From Natrinema salaciae (GTDB taxonomy: Archaea > Halobacteriota > Halobacteria > Halobacteriales > Natrialbaceae): a DNA stretch of 64,000 nucleotides. This document shows positions 50,446 to 58,400 of this stretch, in pieces. The stretch is taken from NCBI RefSeq assembly GCF_900110865.1, contig NZ_FOFD01000001.1, positions 1-64,000 of the forward strand. Reading direction: 5' to 3'. Numbering within the stretch: the first letter of the stretch is position 1; every line of letters starts with the position of its first letter. Both the position numbers and the translations under genes were made by a program. The notes beneath the pieces were generated by a model. That model was not told where the DNA came from and searched no databases. It saw only the letters and a program-made list of their open reading frames with translations.

Positions 50446-51048
50446 ATGATCCTCTCCGACGCGGACATCCTCGAGCGCCTCGAGGCCGGCGACCTCGTCG
50501 TCGATCCCCTCGACGACCCGGAACTGCAGATTCAGCCCGCGAGCGTCGACCTCCGGCTGGGACGGGAGTTCCTCGAGTTCCAGCGGACGAACATCCCCTG
50601 CATTCACCCGAACTCCGAGCAGGAGGTCGACGAGTACGTCACCGAAACAGTCGTCGACGACGGCGACGACTTCATTCTCCACCCGGGAGACTTCGTCCTC
50701 GGGACGACCCACGAGCGCGTCGAGATTCCGGCGGACCTGATCGCCCACGTCGAGGGCCGGTCGTCGCTGGGACGGCTCGCGGTCGTCGTCCACGCCACGG
50801 CCGGGCTGTGCGATCCCGGCTACCGCGGCCAGATCACGCTCGAACTCTCGAACCTCGGCTCCGCACCGGTCGCGCTCACGCCCGGCATGCGCATCTCGCA
50901 GCTCACGTTTACCGAGCTCAAAACGGCCGCGGAGCGGCCCTACGGGAGCGATCGCGGCTCGAAATATCAGGATCAGGACGGTCCCCAGGCCTCGCGCATC
51001 CAGAGCGACGACGAGTTCGGGGGCGATCAGCTCGAGCGCGAGGAGTGA
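50446..51048 (+). CDS. dcd: dCTP deaminase
   Basis: A 200-residue trimeric dUTPase-fold protein. It opens with [21 protein letters not shown], has [12 protein letters not shown], the nucleotide-binding [18 protein letters not shown] (about 104-121) and the catalytic Glu in [24 protein letters not shown] and [10 protein letters not shown] are the C-terminal motif that closes over the triphosphate. It converts dCTP to dUTP for thymidylate synthesis; bifunctional deaminase/diphosphatase forms exist, and the sequence does not settle which. It stands alone. Confidence 0.93.
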   Translation: MILSDADILERLEAGDLVVDPLDDPELQIQPASVDLRLGREFLEFQRTNIPCIHPNSEQEVDEYVTETVVDDGDDFILHPGDFVLGTTHERVEIPADLIAHVEGRSSLGRLAVVVHATAGLCDPGYRGQITLELSNLGSAPVALTPGMRISQLTFTELKTAAERPYGSDRGSKYQDQDGPQASRIQSDDEFGGDQLEREE

Positions 51049-51229
51049 ACCGCCGGTCGGGAGTCAGTTCTCGAGCCGTTCGTCGCGGTGGGAACCGTCC
51101 GACCGATCTCTCCCGCAAACGACGACCGCCACGAGCAACTCGGTCGCCTCTCGAGCGCTCCCCCGCTCGCCCTGCCGACAGGCTGTTGCAGGCACCACCG
51201 CCTTGCCTCGAGTCGCGAAAGCTGCCGGT

Positions 51230-51592
51230 ATGTGTGCCACGTTTACGGACGACGACGTCGACAAACCCGTCGAGAACAGCAACGGCGAGACGGTCGGGGT
51301 CGTCGCGGCGGTCGAGGGGGACGTCGTTCACGTCAGACCGGACCCGACGGTCGTCGATTCGGTCAAGTCCTCGCTCGGATGGGAGAAGGGCGCAGCGGAG
51401 ATCGTCGCGTTCGATCGCAAATCGATACGGGAGATCACCGACGATGCGGTCCTGCTCGAGGGATCGTTTCCGATCCGGGACGAGCCGACGGCCGACGCGA
51501 GCGCCGATCGGGGTGAGTCGTCGGAGGGAACACCGGAGACGAACCCCGCCGACGAGACGAAGCGGAGCGACGCCGACAGCGACGACGAATAG
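51230..51592 (+). CDS. PRC-barrel-like protein, paralogue 3 with acidic tail (120 aa)
   Basis: Residues 1-80 are paralogous to the 79-residue protein at 10591: MCATFTDDDVDKPVENSNGETVGVV against MCASFTDDDEGKRVVNANGDEIGMV, and DPTVVDSVKSSLGW against DPGMTDTIKSKLGW. Residues 85-120 are an added acidic, disordered tail. ATG 51230 is chosen by that alignment. Three family members in 41 kb suggest expansion in this lineage. Function unknown. Confidence 0.72.
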   Translation: MCATFTDDDVDKPVENSNGETVGVVAAVEGDVVHVRPDPTVVDSVKSSLGWEKGAAEIVAFDRKSIREITDDAVLLEGSFPIRDEPTADASADRGESSEGTPETNPADETKRSDADSDDE

Positions 51593-51675
51593 CCCCACAC
51601 CAGCGGGAGCCGACCACTGCGCCGTACTTCGCCGGGCGATCTACTAAGATCCTCCTCGTGATACGAACAACGGCT

Positions 51676-52473
51676 ATGGACTGGACAGACGAGAGCGGCG
51701 GCGTCGAGGGCGTCGACGTCGCCGGGCCGTCGAACGCGGAGTCGATCGTGTTCGTACACGGCGCAGTATTCACGCGGAAGATGTGGCTGCCCCAGCAGCG
51801 CGAGCTCTGCGAGGAGTTTCACACCGTCGCCCCCGATCTCCCGGGCCACGGCACCCGCGCCGGGAACCCGTTCCGGATGGAGCCGGCGATCGACGTCCTC
51901 GAGGACACCTTCGAGCGCCACACCGACGGCTCGGCGGTGCTCGTCGGGCTCTCGCTCGGCGGCTACGCGGCGACGGAGTTCGCTTACCGCCATCCGGATC
52001 GCGTCGACGCGCTGGTGCTGTCGGGGAGCAGTGTGAATCCGACGGGGAAGATGGACCTCGGCACGCGGCTGACCGGCGGGCTGTCGCGGCTCCTGACCAA
52101 ACCCGATATCGGGAAACGTGCCGTCGAGAAACTCGCGGCGCGCTGGGTGCGCAATCGGAACCTCTCGCCGGATATCGAACGGGAAATCATCGACGCCGGC
52201 TTCTACCCGAAGCAGTTCGGCGACGCGGGGCCCGACATCGCCGGCGTGGACTTCCGAGCGAAGCTCTCGACCTATCCCGGTTCGACACTGGTGCTCAACG
52301 GTGAGAACGACAAACTCATGCGCCGCGGCGAGCAGGCCCACGCCGCTGCGGCACGTGACGGCCACGTCGAAGTGCTCGCGGACGCCGGTCACATCTGTAA
52401 CCTCCACCGACCGGCCACGTATACGGACCGGGTTCGACGGTTCGTTCGCCGAGTCGCGCCCGCCCAACAGTAG
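51676..52473 (+). CDS. Alpha/beta-hydrolase fold protein
   Basis: A 265-residue alpha/beta hydrolase. The oxyanion segment is IVFVHGAVFTRKMW (about 22-35), the nucleophile elbow is VLVGLSLGGYAATEF (Ser about 93), the acid is in LVLNGENDKLM and the catalytic His is in LADAGHICNLHRP. Lid helices lie at about 120-180. Esterases, lactonases and acyl-transferring enzymes share this layout. ATG 51676 is preferred over an ATG at 51658, because the fold begins at once after it. No partner gene suggests a substrate. Confidence 0.85.
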   Translation: MDWTDESGGVEGVDVAGPSNAESIVFVHGAVFTRKMWLPQQRELCEEFHTVAPDLPGHGTRAGNPFRMEPAIDVLEDTFERHTDGSAVLVGLSLGGYAATEFAYRHPDRVDALVLSGSSVNPTGKMDLGTRLTGGLSRLLTKPDIGKRAVEKLAARWVRNRNLSPDIEREIIDAGFYPKQFGDAGPDIAGVDFRAKLSTYPGSTLVLNGENDKLMRRGEQAHAAAARDGHVEVLADAGHICNLHRPATYTDRVRRFVRRVAPAQQ

Positions 52474-52653
52474 GTGCAGCCGTCGGCGTGCTCGCCCGTC
52501 GTTGCTCGCGGATCGTCGATCGCCGACAACAGCGCCGCCCGAGCAGCCGCAGTGGATCGCTCGCGAGGAAGAGCCGCGGGACCCAGCGCAGATGTGTCTC
52601 GGTAGCTCTAGAATTGGACCGAGAACCGTCGAGGAGCGGCCGAGCGAGCGATT

Positions 52654-53979
52654 TCAGGAGCGTCGGTCACCGATCGCGTTTCGGAGGCGGCCCGGAAGCC
52701 CGAGCACGGAAATCCCGAAGCCGAACAGGACCATCAGGACGTAGACGCCGAGCGTCGACGTCCAGACGACGAGCATCGAGAGGATCGCCCAGGGGCCGTC
52801 GAGGAAGTAAAACGCCGCGATCGACATCGCCGTCCCGTAGAGCAAGACGAGGTACGGTCCCCAGTCCTGCGCGTGGCCGCGTCGCACCCGTCGCCGAACG
52901 TAGCGTTTGAGATCGCCCTCGAGCGATTCCTTTCGGACGGTCCTGTTCTCGACGTCGTCTTCGAAGGCGTCCACGCGGTCGCGCAGCCGCTCGATCTCCT
53001 CGCGGAGGGCTGCGGCGTCGCTCGAACGATCGCGCGTCCGGGCGCTGGCGCTCCTCGCGGTCGCACGGTCGCTCGCGCGGTCCTCCGTCGCCCCCTCGTC
53101 GGCACCCGTAGCGTCGTCGGTCATCGCTTCTGTCGAAATCTGTCGGTGTCCGGGACTTTGTAGCTGCCGATCCACTTCACGGTTGGCGAGGACCGCGTTG
53201 ACCACCGCCGCGAAGACGAGGATGATCGCCCCGACGTACAGCCAGATGAGGACGAGAAAAGCGGCGCCGAGTGCGCCGTAGATCGCGTACTCGGTGAGCA
53301 GACTGGCGTACAGCGAGAACGTGCGACTGAGGACGAACCAGCCGACCGCGGCGATGACGGTCCCTGGCGTCGCCTCGCGAACGCCCACGTTCGCGTTCGG
53401 AAAGACGACGTACAACGGCAGGAACGTGACGAACAATCCCAACACGACGAACAGCTGTCCGACGACGCCGATCTCGATCCCGGGGAGAAACCGGAACGCG
53501 AGCTCGAGCGCGCCGACCAGTGCGAGGCCGGCGGTGATGACCAGCGAGACGATCATCGCGTCCCAGATCGTATCGAGGAGCGATTTCTCCCCGACGGTAC
53601 CGTACACCTGCGAGAAGGCCCGATCGAGGCCGCGGAGGACGCGACTCGAGCCCCAGAGCAGCCCGAGGATTCCGGCGACCGTCGCGCCCCGTCGACCGGT
53701 CTGGTCGGTGACCGCCTCCGTGAGCAGTTGCTGGGCCTGTACCGTGAGGACGTCGCTCGCGGCCGCGGTGAGTCGGTTGGCCAGGACGTCACCCCCGATC
53801 GACGCGGCGAGGCCGAGGGCCAGCAGCATCAACGGGATCAGCGAGAGGAACCCGTAGTAGGCGACCCCGGCCGCGAGCAACGTCAACTGCTGGTCCTTCG
53901 CGAGCCGAAGGACTCGTCTCGTCACGTCGAATCCCCGTCCGTGATCGATCACGCACGCTCTTTCGAGCGTCCCTGTCAT
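52654..53979 (-). CDS. YihY/BrkB family membrane protein with acidic coiled-coil insert
   Basis: A 441-residue protein. Residues 20-275 carry the six-helix YihY/virulence-factor-BrkB domain (LLAAGVAYYGFLSLIPLMLLALG, LWGSSRVLRGLDRAFSQVYG, AIYGALGAAFLVLIWLYVGA). Residues 290-370 are a charged, probably coiled-coil region (LREEIERLRDRVDAFEDDVENR), followed by two or three more hydrophobic helices. The family may act in transport or cell-envelope integrity; the role is not established. ATG 53979 is used; the longer upstream frame is Arg/Cys-rich. Confidence 0.85.
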   Translation of the reverse strand: MTGTLERACVIDHGRGFDVTRRVLRLAKDQQLTLLAAGVAYYGFLSLIPLMLLALGLAASIGGDVLANRLTAAASDVLTVQAQQLLTEAVTDQTGRRGATVAGILGLLWGSSRVLRGLDRAFSQVYGTVGEKSLLDTIWDAMIVSLVITAGLALVGALELAFRFLPGIEIGVVGQLFVVLGLFVTFLPLYVVFPNANVGVREATPGTVIAAVGWFVLSRTFSLYASLLTEYAIYGALGAAFLVLIWLYVGAIILVFAAVVNAVLANREVDRQLQSPGHRQISTEAMTDDATGADEGATEDRASDRATARSASARTRDRSSDAAALREEIERLRDRVDAFEDDVENRTVRKESLEGDLKRYVRRRVRRGHAQDWGPYLVLLYGTAMSIAAFYFLDGPWAILSMLVVWTSTLGVYVLMVLFGFGISVLGLPGRLRNAIGDRRS

Positions 53980-54160
53980 ATGTAATCGCACGGCACAGGC
54001 GCACAACGGACTGTTACGTCGGACCGCCCGGTCTCGCGTCCGCGACCCGGTGGCCACCTCGCGGTTGTAGTCTCCCGTTTCGGCGCGTACGCAGGGGCGT
54101 TCGGCGACGCCTCTCGATCCCGACCGCAGGATTCTTTCGTTCGTTGACCGATCGTATACC

Positions 54161-54361
54161 ATGGATCAGCGACGCTGTCCGGACTGCGGCGTGACGATGG
54201 AACCGGTCACCGTTCGCGACGGCGAAGGGATGCGCCCGTCCATCGCGACCGGGAAACGCGACGGCCTCCTGGGGAAGATCGGGCTGCAAAACACGACGAA
54301 ACTGCAGGGGGTCTGCTGCCCCGAATGCGGACTCGTCCGCCTGTACGCCGACGTGCCGTAA
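54161..54361 (+). CDS. Zinc-ribbon small protein (66 aa)
   Basis: A 66-residue protein: MDQRRCPDCGVTMEPVTVRDG, a basic centre (RPSIATGKRDGLLGKIG) and VCCPECGLVRLYADVP. The CxxC pairs (C6, C9; C53, C56 with an extra C52) form a zinc ribbon. It resembles the short haloarchaeal nucleic-acid-binding ribbons. It is convergent with trm1, ending five bases before its stop. Confidence 0.72.
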   Translation: MDQRRCPDCGVTMEPVTVRDGEGMRPSIATGKRDGLLGKIGLQNTTKLQGVCCPECGLVRLYADVP

Positions 54362-54366
54362 CTCGA

Positions 54367-55485
54367 TCAGTCGAGGTTCCCCTCGGTCGCCGTGCGGATC
54401 TCGCCGACGCTCGCGTCCGTCTTGAACGTCGTCCCCCCGTAGTGGGCTCGAGACGCCGCGTAGCCCGCGTCGCGAAGGTCGGCCAGGAACTCGTCCATCG
54501 CGTTCGCGGGCAGCCCCCAGTTCCGACAGAGCTTGTGCTGGTCGTAGTGGGTCGGTTCGTCGAGCTCCGCCGCGAGCGTGTCACAGAGCTCTCGAGCCTC
54601 GGGTGCAGTGTCGAACGTATAGGGGATTTCGTCGCGAACCGCGGCGATGAACGTCGGGTCCTGGACGGGGCCGAGCCAGACGGGACCGGCGGTGAGCAGC
54701 CGATTCCCGCCGCAGTGGGGACAGGTCTCGACCGGATCGGCGATCAGACCGGGCTCTGTCTCCCGGTAGAGGCAGTCTTCGCAGTGGTAGCAGTGGCCTA
54801 ACTCGTCGATCGCCCCGTCGGCCGACGTGGCCTTGTGTTCCAACTCGAGGTAGGTCCGGACGTAGTGGCTCGTCGCGTGGGTCAGGATCGGCTCGATACC
54901 GACGTCGAAGCGGGCGGCACTGCGTGCGAGCGCGGAGATGAGAATCCGCACGCCCATCTCGGCGTGGTAGTCCGTGTTGCGGGGGACGGCGGAGTACGAG
55001 CGGACGCCGCTGTTGAAGTGCGCGCCGCACAGCGGCGCGGTGTCGGTCGCGGTGACGCAGACGAGGTCCCGACAGTTCGCGAACGCCGCGTCGGCGAACG
55101 GCATCGGCGTCCCGTACGGATCGAGGTCGATCACGTCGAATGGCTCGTCGTGCATGAGGGAACTGACGTTGCGGTGGGCGACCCGCGCGTCGTCACAGCC
55201 GTTTCGCTCGAGGTTCGCCCGGGCGAGATCGACCGCTTCCTCGTCGACGTCACAGCAGGTCACGTCCCAGCCGTCGGCAGCGGCCCGAACGCCGCGAACG
55301 CCGCTCGCGGTCATCGCGTCCAGATACGACGTGGCGCGCTCCTCGCGTTCGCGGTAGGCTCGAAGCGTCGCGATCGTCAGATCCCGGTTCAGCTCCTGTC
55401 GCGGATTGTAGAAGACCGCCTCCTCGATGCCGTCGGTCTGTTCCCCGGGGACCTCGAGTTCGACCCCGCCCTCGGTGACGCGCAT
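54367..55485 (-). CDS. trm1: tRNA (guanine26-N2)-dimethyltransferase Trm1
   Basis: A 372-residue SAM methyltransferase. [16 protein letters not shown] (about 22-37), motif [15 protein letters not shown] (52-65), the acid in CDVDEEAV and [14 protein letters not shown] (about 113-126, the DPFG/DPYG catalytic motif) identify Trm1. A zinc-binding C4 (CYHCEDC and CPHCGG) lies at about 230-262. Trm1 forms N2,N2-dimethylguanosine at position 26 of tRNA. The ATG at 55485 gives full family length. Confidence 0.94.
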   Translation of the reverse strand: MRVTEGGVELEVPGEQTDGIEEAVFYNPRQELNRDLTIATLRAYREREERATSYLDAMTASGVRGVRAAADGWDVTCCDVDEEAVDLARANLERNGCDDARVAHRNVSSLMHDEPFDVIDLDPYGTPMPFADAAFANCRDLVCVTATDTAPLCGAHFNSGVRSYSAVPRNTDYHAEMGVRILISALARSAARFDVGIEPILTHATSHYVRTYLELEHKATSADGAIDELGHCYHCEDCLYRETEPGLIADPVETCPHCGGNRLLTAGPVWLGPVQDPTFIAAVRDEIPYTFDTAPEARELCDTLAAELDEPTHYDQHKLCRNWGLPANAMDEFLADLRDAGYAASRAHYGGTTFKTDASVGEIRTATEGNLD

Positions 55486-55569
55486 ACCACGTCTCGTCGG
55501 TAGCGGGCGAAAAACCGTGTGGTCTCGGATGGGTGCCGGCGGGCGACGCCGAGGGTGCCCGCGCGGGGC

Positions 55570-56745
55570 TCACTCGTCGCAGGCGTCGGTCGCCGGTAAC
55601 GTCACCGAGAACGTCGAGCCGCCGCCCGGTTCGGACTCGACCCGGATCTCGCCGCCGTGGCGTTCGACGATCCGCTTACACAGCGCGAGCCCGATCCCCG
55701 TCCCGTCGTACTCCTCGCGGCTGTGCAGGCGCTGAAACACCTCGAAGACCCGATCGGCGTCGGCCGGATCGATGCCGATCCCCTCGTCGGCGACGGACAC
55801 CGTCCAGTTCGAACCGCTTCGCTCGGCAGTGACGCGAACGTGCGGCGGTTCGTCGCCGCTGTACTCGATCGCGTTGCTCACCAGGTTTTGAAACAGCTGT
55901 CGTAACTGGTTCCTGTCGCCCTCGACGCAGGGTAACGCCGCCGTCTCGAGCGTCGCGTCGCTTTCGGCCAGTGACACTTCGAGATCCTTCCTGACGGTCG
56001 CGAAGACGGCCGCGAGGTCGACCGGTTCGGACGAACCGCCCTGCGTCCCGACGCGGGAGTATTCGAGGAGTGCGTCGATCATCGTGCGCATCCGCTCCGC
56101 ACCCTCGACGGCGTAGTCGATGAACTCCCGGCCGTCCGCGTCGAGCTCGTCGCCGTACCGGGTTTCGACGAGCGTGAGGTAGCTCGTGACCATTCGGAGG
56201 GGCTCTTGCAGGTCGTGGGAGGCGGCGTAGGCGAACTGCTCCAAGCGCTCGTTCGACGCCTCGAGTTCGCCGTTGGTCTCCTCGAGTCGCGCTTTGATTC
56301 GTCGTAGCTCTCGGTTCCGACGGTCGAGTTCGTGGGCCCGCGTTTTTGCCAGCGCGTCGTTGATCCCGACGCCGAAGCCCGCGACGCTCCCGAACGCCGT
56401 GAGGACCAGCACCGCTCGCAGCGGATCGGTCACGCTCTCCGCGGGCTCGAGTTGGTAGACGACGAGTATGCCGAGCAACAACCCGAGTCCGCCGAGACAC
56501 CAGCGGACGACCGTCGGATAGAACTCGGGACGGACCTCCGTCCGGGGCAACCGATGGCTCCCGTACAGGAGCACCAGGCCGGGGACGCCGATGAAACTCG
56601 CGACGAGGACGACGTTCGAAACGGGGCTCCCGCCGACCAGCCGTTCGAACGCCCACCCGATCGCGAGCACGACGTAGAGGCCCCCGATCGCCTCGATTGC
56701 ACCGTTGCTCCCGAGAGGGAGCGTGACCCGGTTCCGTGGGACCAT
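55570..56745 (-). CDS. Membrane sensor histidine kinase
   Basis: A 391-residue kinase. Four hydrophobic helices (about 17-125) form an N-terminal membrane sensor; a coiled coil (HELDRRNRELRRIKARLEET) connects to HisKA with AASHDLQEPLRMV (His about 177), and an ATPase domain with NLVSNAI, DEGIGIDP, GTGIGLALCK. The kinase half is closely paralogous to that of the soluble kinase at 23561. No response regulator is adjacent. The signal is unknown. Confidence 0.87.
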   Translation of the reverse strand: MVPRNRVTLPLGSNGAIEAIGGLYVVLAIGWAFERLVGGSPVSNVVLVASFIGVPGLVLLYGSHRLPRTEVRPEFYPTVVRWCLGGLGLLLGILVVYQLEPAESVTDPLRAVLVLTAFGSVAGFGVGINDALAKTRAHELDRRNRELRRIKARLEETNGELEASNERLEQFAYAASHDLQEPLRMVTSYLTLVETRYGDELDADGREFIDYAVEGAERMRTMIDALLEYSRVGTQGGSSEPVDLAAVFATVRKDLEVSLAESDATLETAALPCVEGDRNQLRQLFQNLVSNAIEYSGDEPPHVRVTAERSGSNWTVSVADEGIGIDPADADRVFEVFQRLHSREEYDGTGIGLALCKRIVERHGGEIRVESEPGGGSTFSVTLPATDACDE

Positions 56746-56864
56746 CGGCGTTACTCGGTGTCGCGTCTATTTTGGGGTTCCGCTGGCGTTCAGTTACGAC
56801 GAATCTCGACCGATCCGTCACGTCACACGGCCGAGCGCGGTGCGACGCTCGAGCCGGTTCCGCC

Positions 56865-57001
56865 CGACTTCGTTCGGTCCCATCGTCCGGCTTCGTTCGG
56901 TCCCATCGTCCGACTTCGTTCGGTCCCATCGTCCGGCTTCGTTCGGTCCCATCGTCCGACTTCGTTCGGTCCCATCGTCCGGCTTCGTTCGGTCCCGCTC
57001 C
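56865..57001. repeat. 23-bp tandem repeat, about six copies in an alternating A/G pattern
   Basis: The unit starts CGACTTCGTTCGG and ends TCCCATCGTC (23 bases). Copies begin at 56865, 56888, 56911, 56934, 56957 and 56980; the sixth is cut short. The third base alternates A, G, A, G, A, G, so the real repeating unit is a 46-base pair of copies. Otherwise the copies are identical, which points to recent expansion or ongoing homogenisation. There is no spacer variability, so it is not a CRISPR. Confidence 0.9.
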
Positions 57002-57056
57002 AAACCGCGCGCAGGGAACGGCCGTCGTTCCACCACCGCGCGGCGACAACCAAACC

Positions 57057-57064
57057 GATTTTAC
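57057..57064 (+). promoter_or_regulatory. TATA box of the SWIM zinc-finger gene
   Basis: GATTTTAC lies 30 to 23 bases before the GTG at 57087, giving a leaderless mRNA and fixing that start; it lies 56 bases after the tandem repeat. Confidence 0.55.
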
Positions 57065-57086
57065 AGTTCGGTGCACAGTCACGGAC

Positions 57087-57443
57087 GTGTCGGAGGCCAA
57101 CCCCGTCGAACGATGGCAGGCCGCTCTCGAGGAAGCCGGCGAGCTCACGCCCGAACTCGTCGGCGAGATCTCGAGGATCCACGGCGACCGCGGGGTTCGC
57201 GCCATCGAAGCGGTCGGCGAGAACCGCGTGAAAGCCTACCGCGACTTCACGATCGTCGTCGGCTACGACGACGAGTACATCGTCGAGGACGGCGGCTGTA
57301 CCTGCAAGGACAGCGAGTACAACCTCGACGCCGACGATCCGACCGAGCGCTGCTGGCACTCGCTGGCGGTCGCGATCGCTCGCCGGGTCGGCCACGTCGA
57401 CTACCACGACATGTGGTACTCGGAGGTTCGCGAGTTGCTGTAA
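57087..57443 (+). CDS. SWIM zinc-finger protein (118 aa)
   Basis: A 118-residue protein. Residues 1-50 are helical (ERWQAALEEAGELTPELVGEI), and the SWIM zinc finger CxC...CxH is C71-T-C73 with C89-W-H91. It is flanked by strand VKAYRDFTIVVGY and the end HVDYHDMWYSEVRELL. SWIM domains bind DNA or partner proteins, for example in Rad51-paralogue complexes. Archaeal short SWIM proteins have no established role. GTG 57087 fits the TATA spacing. It is convergent with the orc1/cdc6 remnant, 40 bases away. Confidence 0.82.
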   Translation: MSEANPVERWQAALEEAGELTPELVGEISRIHGDRGVRAIEAVGENRVKAYRDFTIVVGYDDEYIVEDGGCTCKDSEYNLDADDPTERCWHSLAVAIARRVGHVDYHDMWYSEVRELL

Positions 57444-57483
57444 TTAGATTACTACTGTCTCGCACGGAATCGGAGGACTGTTA

Positions 57484-58228
57484 CTACTCGGATTCGTTAC
57501 AGGCCGCAATAATGACCTCTGGATCGTCGATTAATCGGTTCTCCATGTAGTTGCCTTTCCCTCTTCCTGCCCACTTGCGTTCCTGATCGATGATCGAGAG
57601 AAACTCGAGTTCCGAGAGGATATCGCGGACACGACGGAGTTTCAAGTGGTCGGATTTGTCCCGATCACTGAGTCGCTTGTAGAGATCGTACGCTTCGTTC
57701 GTCGTCACGGGCGCGTTGTCACGCTCTTTTTGTTGCGTAAGCAGCGCCATCGCCTCAAGAACTAGTTTCGCGTGACTCGGGCTCTTGGAGATGAGTTCAG
57801 CCAGCCGGCTGGTTTCTTCGCGTTCGTGAGCCTGATCGACGCATGCCTCCGTGACTGAGTCGCGATCGTTCTCTTCGGCGATTTCGCCGGCGAAGCGGAG
57901 AATGTCGATCGCTTTCCGCGCGTCACCGTGTTCGCGAGCAGCGAGCGCTGCAACGCGTGGTACGACACCCTTCTCGAGGACATCATCGTGGAATGCGTCG
58001 GAACGCGACCGGAGAATCTGTTGGATCTGAGTCGCATCGTACGGCGAAAAGACGTATTCTCGCTCGCAGAGGCTCGATTTGATCCGCTCACCGAGTGAAT
58101 CTTTGTATCGGACTTTATTCGAGATACCGATGACGCCGATCTTACTCTCGGTCAGTTTGCCAGATTCGACTGCTCGTGAAAGTTGCATCAGGATCGCATC
58201 GTCTTCGATCTTGTCTACCTCGTCCAGA
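57484..58228 (-). pseudogene. orc1/cdc6: Orc1/Cdc6 replication initiator, 5' truncated by an IS element
   Basis: Only the C-terminal ~247 residues remain, from Walker B (LDEVDKIEDDAILMQL) onward. Sensor 1 (GVIGISNKV), sensor 2 (HGDARKAIDILRFAGEIAEE) and the winged-helix DNA-binding end (NAPVTTNEAYDLYKRL ... RVRDILSELEFLSII) are intact. The first ~150 residues, including Walker A, are absent. An in-frame ATG at 58290 lies inside the IS end and would add 21 foreign residues, so a 268-residue product is formally possible. It could bind DNA but not ATP normally. The missing part is not found between the IS and the origin repeats, so a deletion accompanied the insertion. Confidence 0.88.
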
Positions 58229-58400
58229 TTGACATCCTCCCCGCCCTGAAGAGCGAAGATTCCCGAGCGTTGGGATATTAGGGTTCGCAACCTACCTGTT
58301 CCCTCGGGTGGAACGACCCAGAGGTTTGGTTGAACAGGTAAACTACTGGCCGTGCCAAACGACCGTTACTCATATCCCCGGTTGGGGGATTCTGAGTTAT
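58229..58400 (-). ncRNA. Predicted TnpB guide (omega/re) RNA from the element right end
   Basis: In characterised TnpB systems, and in haloarchaeal sense-overlapping RNAs of IS1341-type genes, an RNA comes from the tnpB 3' end plus right end and runs into the flanking DNA. The equivalent interval here covers the tnpB stop, the GGGCGGGG-rich right end and then orc1 sequence. The 5' end is a guess. The guide part would start at 58228 and read TCTGGACGAGGTAGAC, the Walker B codons. Confidence 0.35.

Larger units (their letters stand above)
56746..57086. other. Repeat-bearing intergenic region between kinase and SWIM gene
   Basis: About 340 bases between the divergent kinase and SWIM genes. It holds the 23-bp tandem repeat (56865-57001) and the SWIM promoter. 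The repeat reads open in all three plus frames because its length is not a multiple of three, which explains why long but meaningless frames cross this region. Confidence 0.6.

Noticed and set aside
56865-57001. The tandem repeat as a CRISPR array.
   Set aside because: Copies are contiguous without spacers and the only variation is one alternating base.
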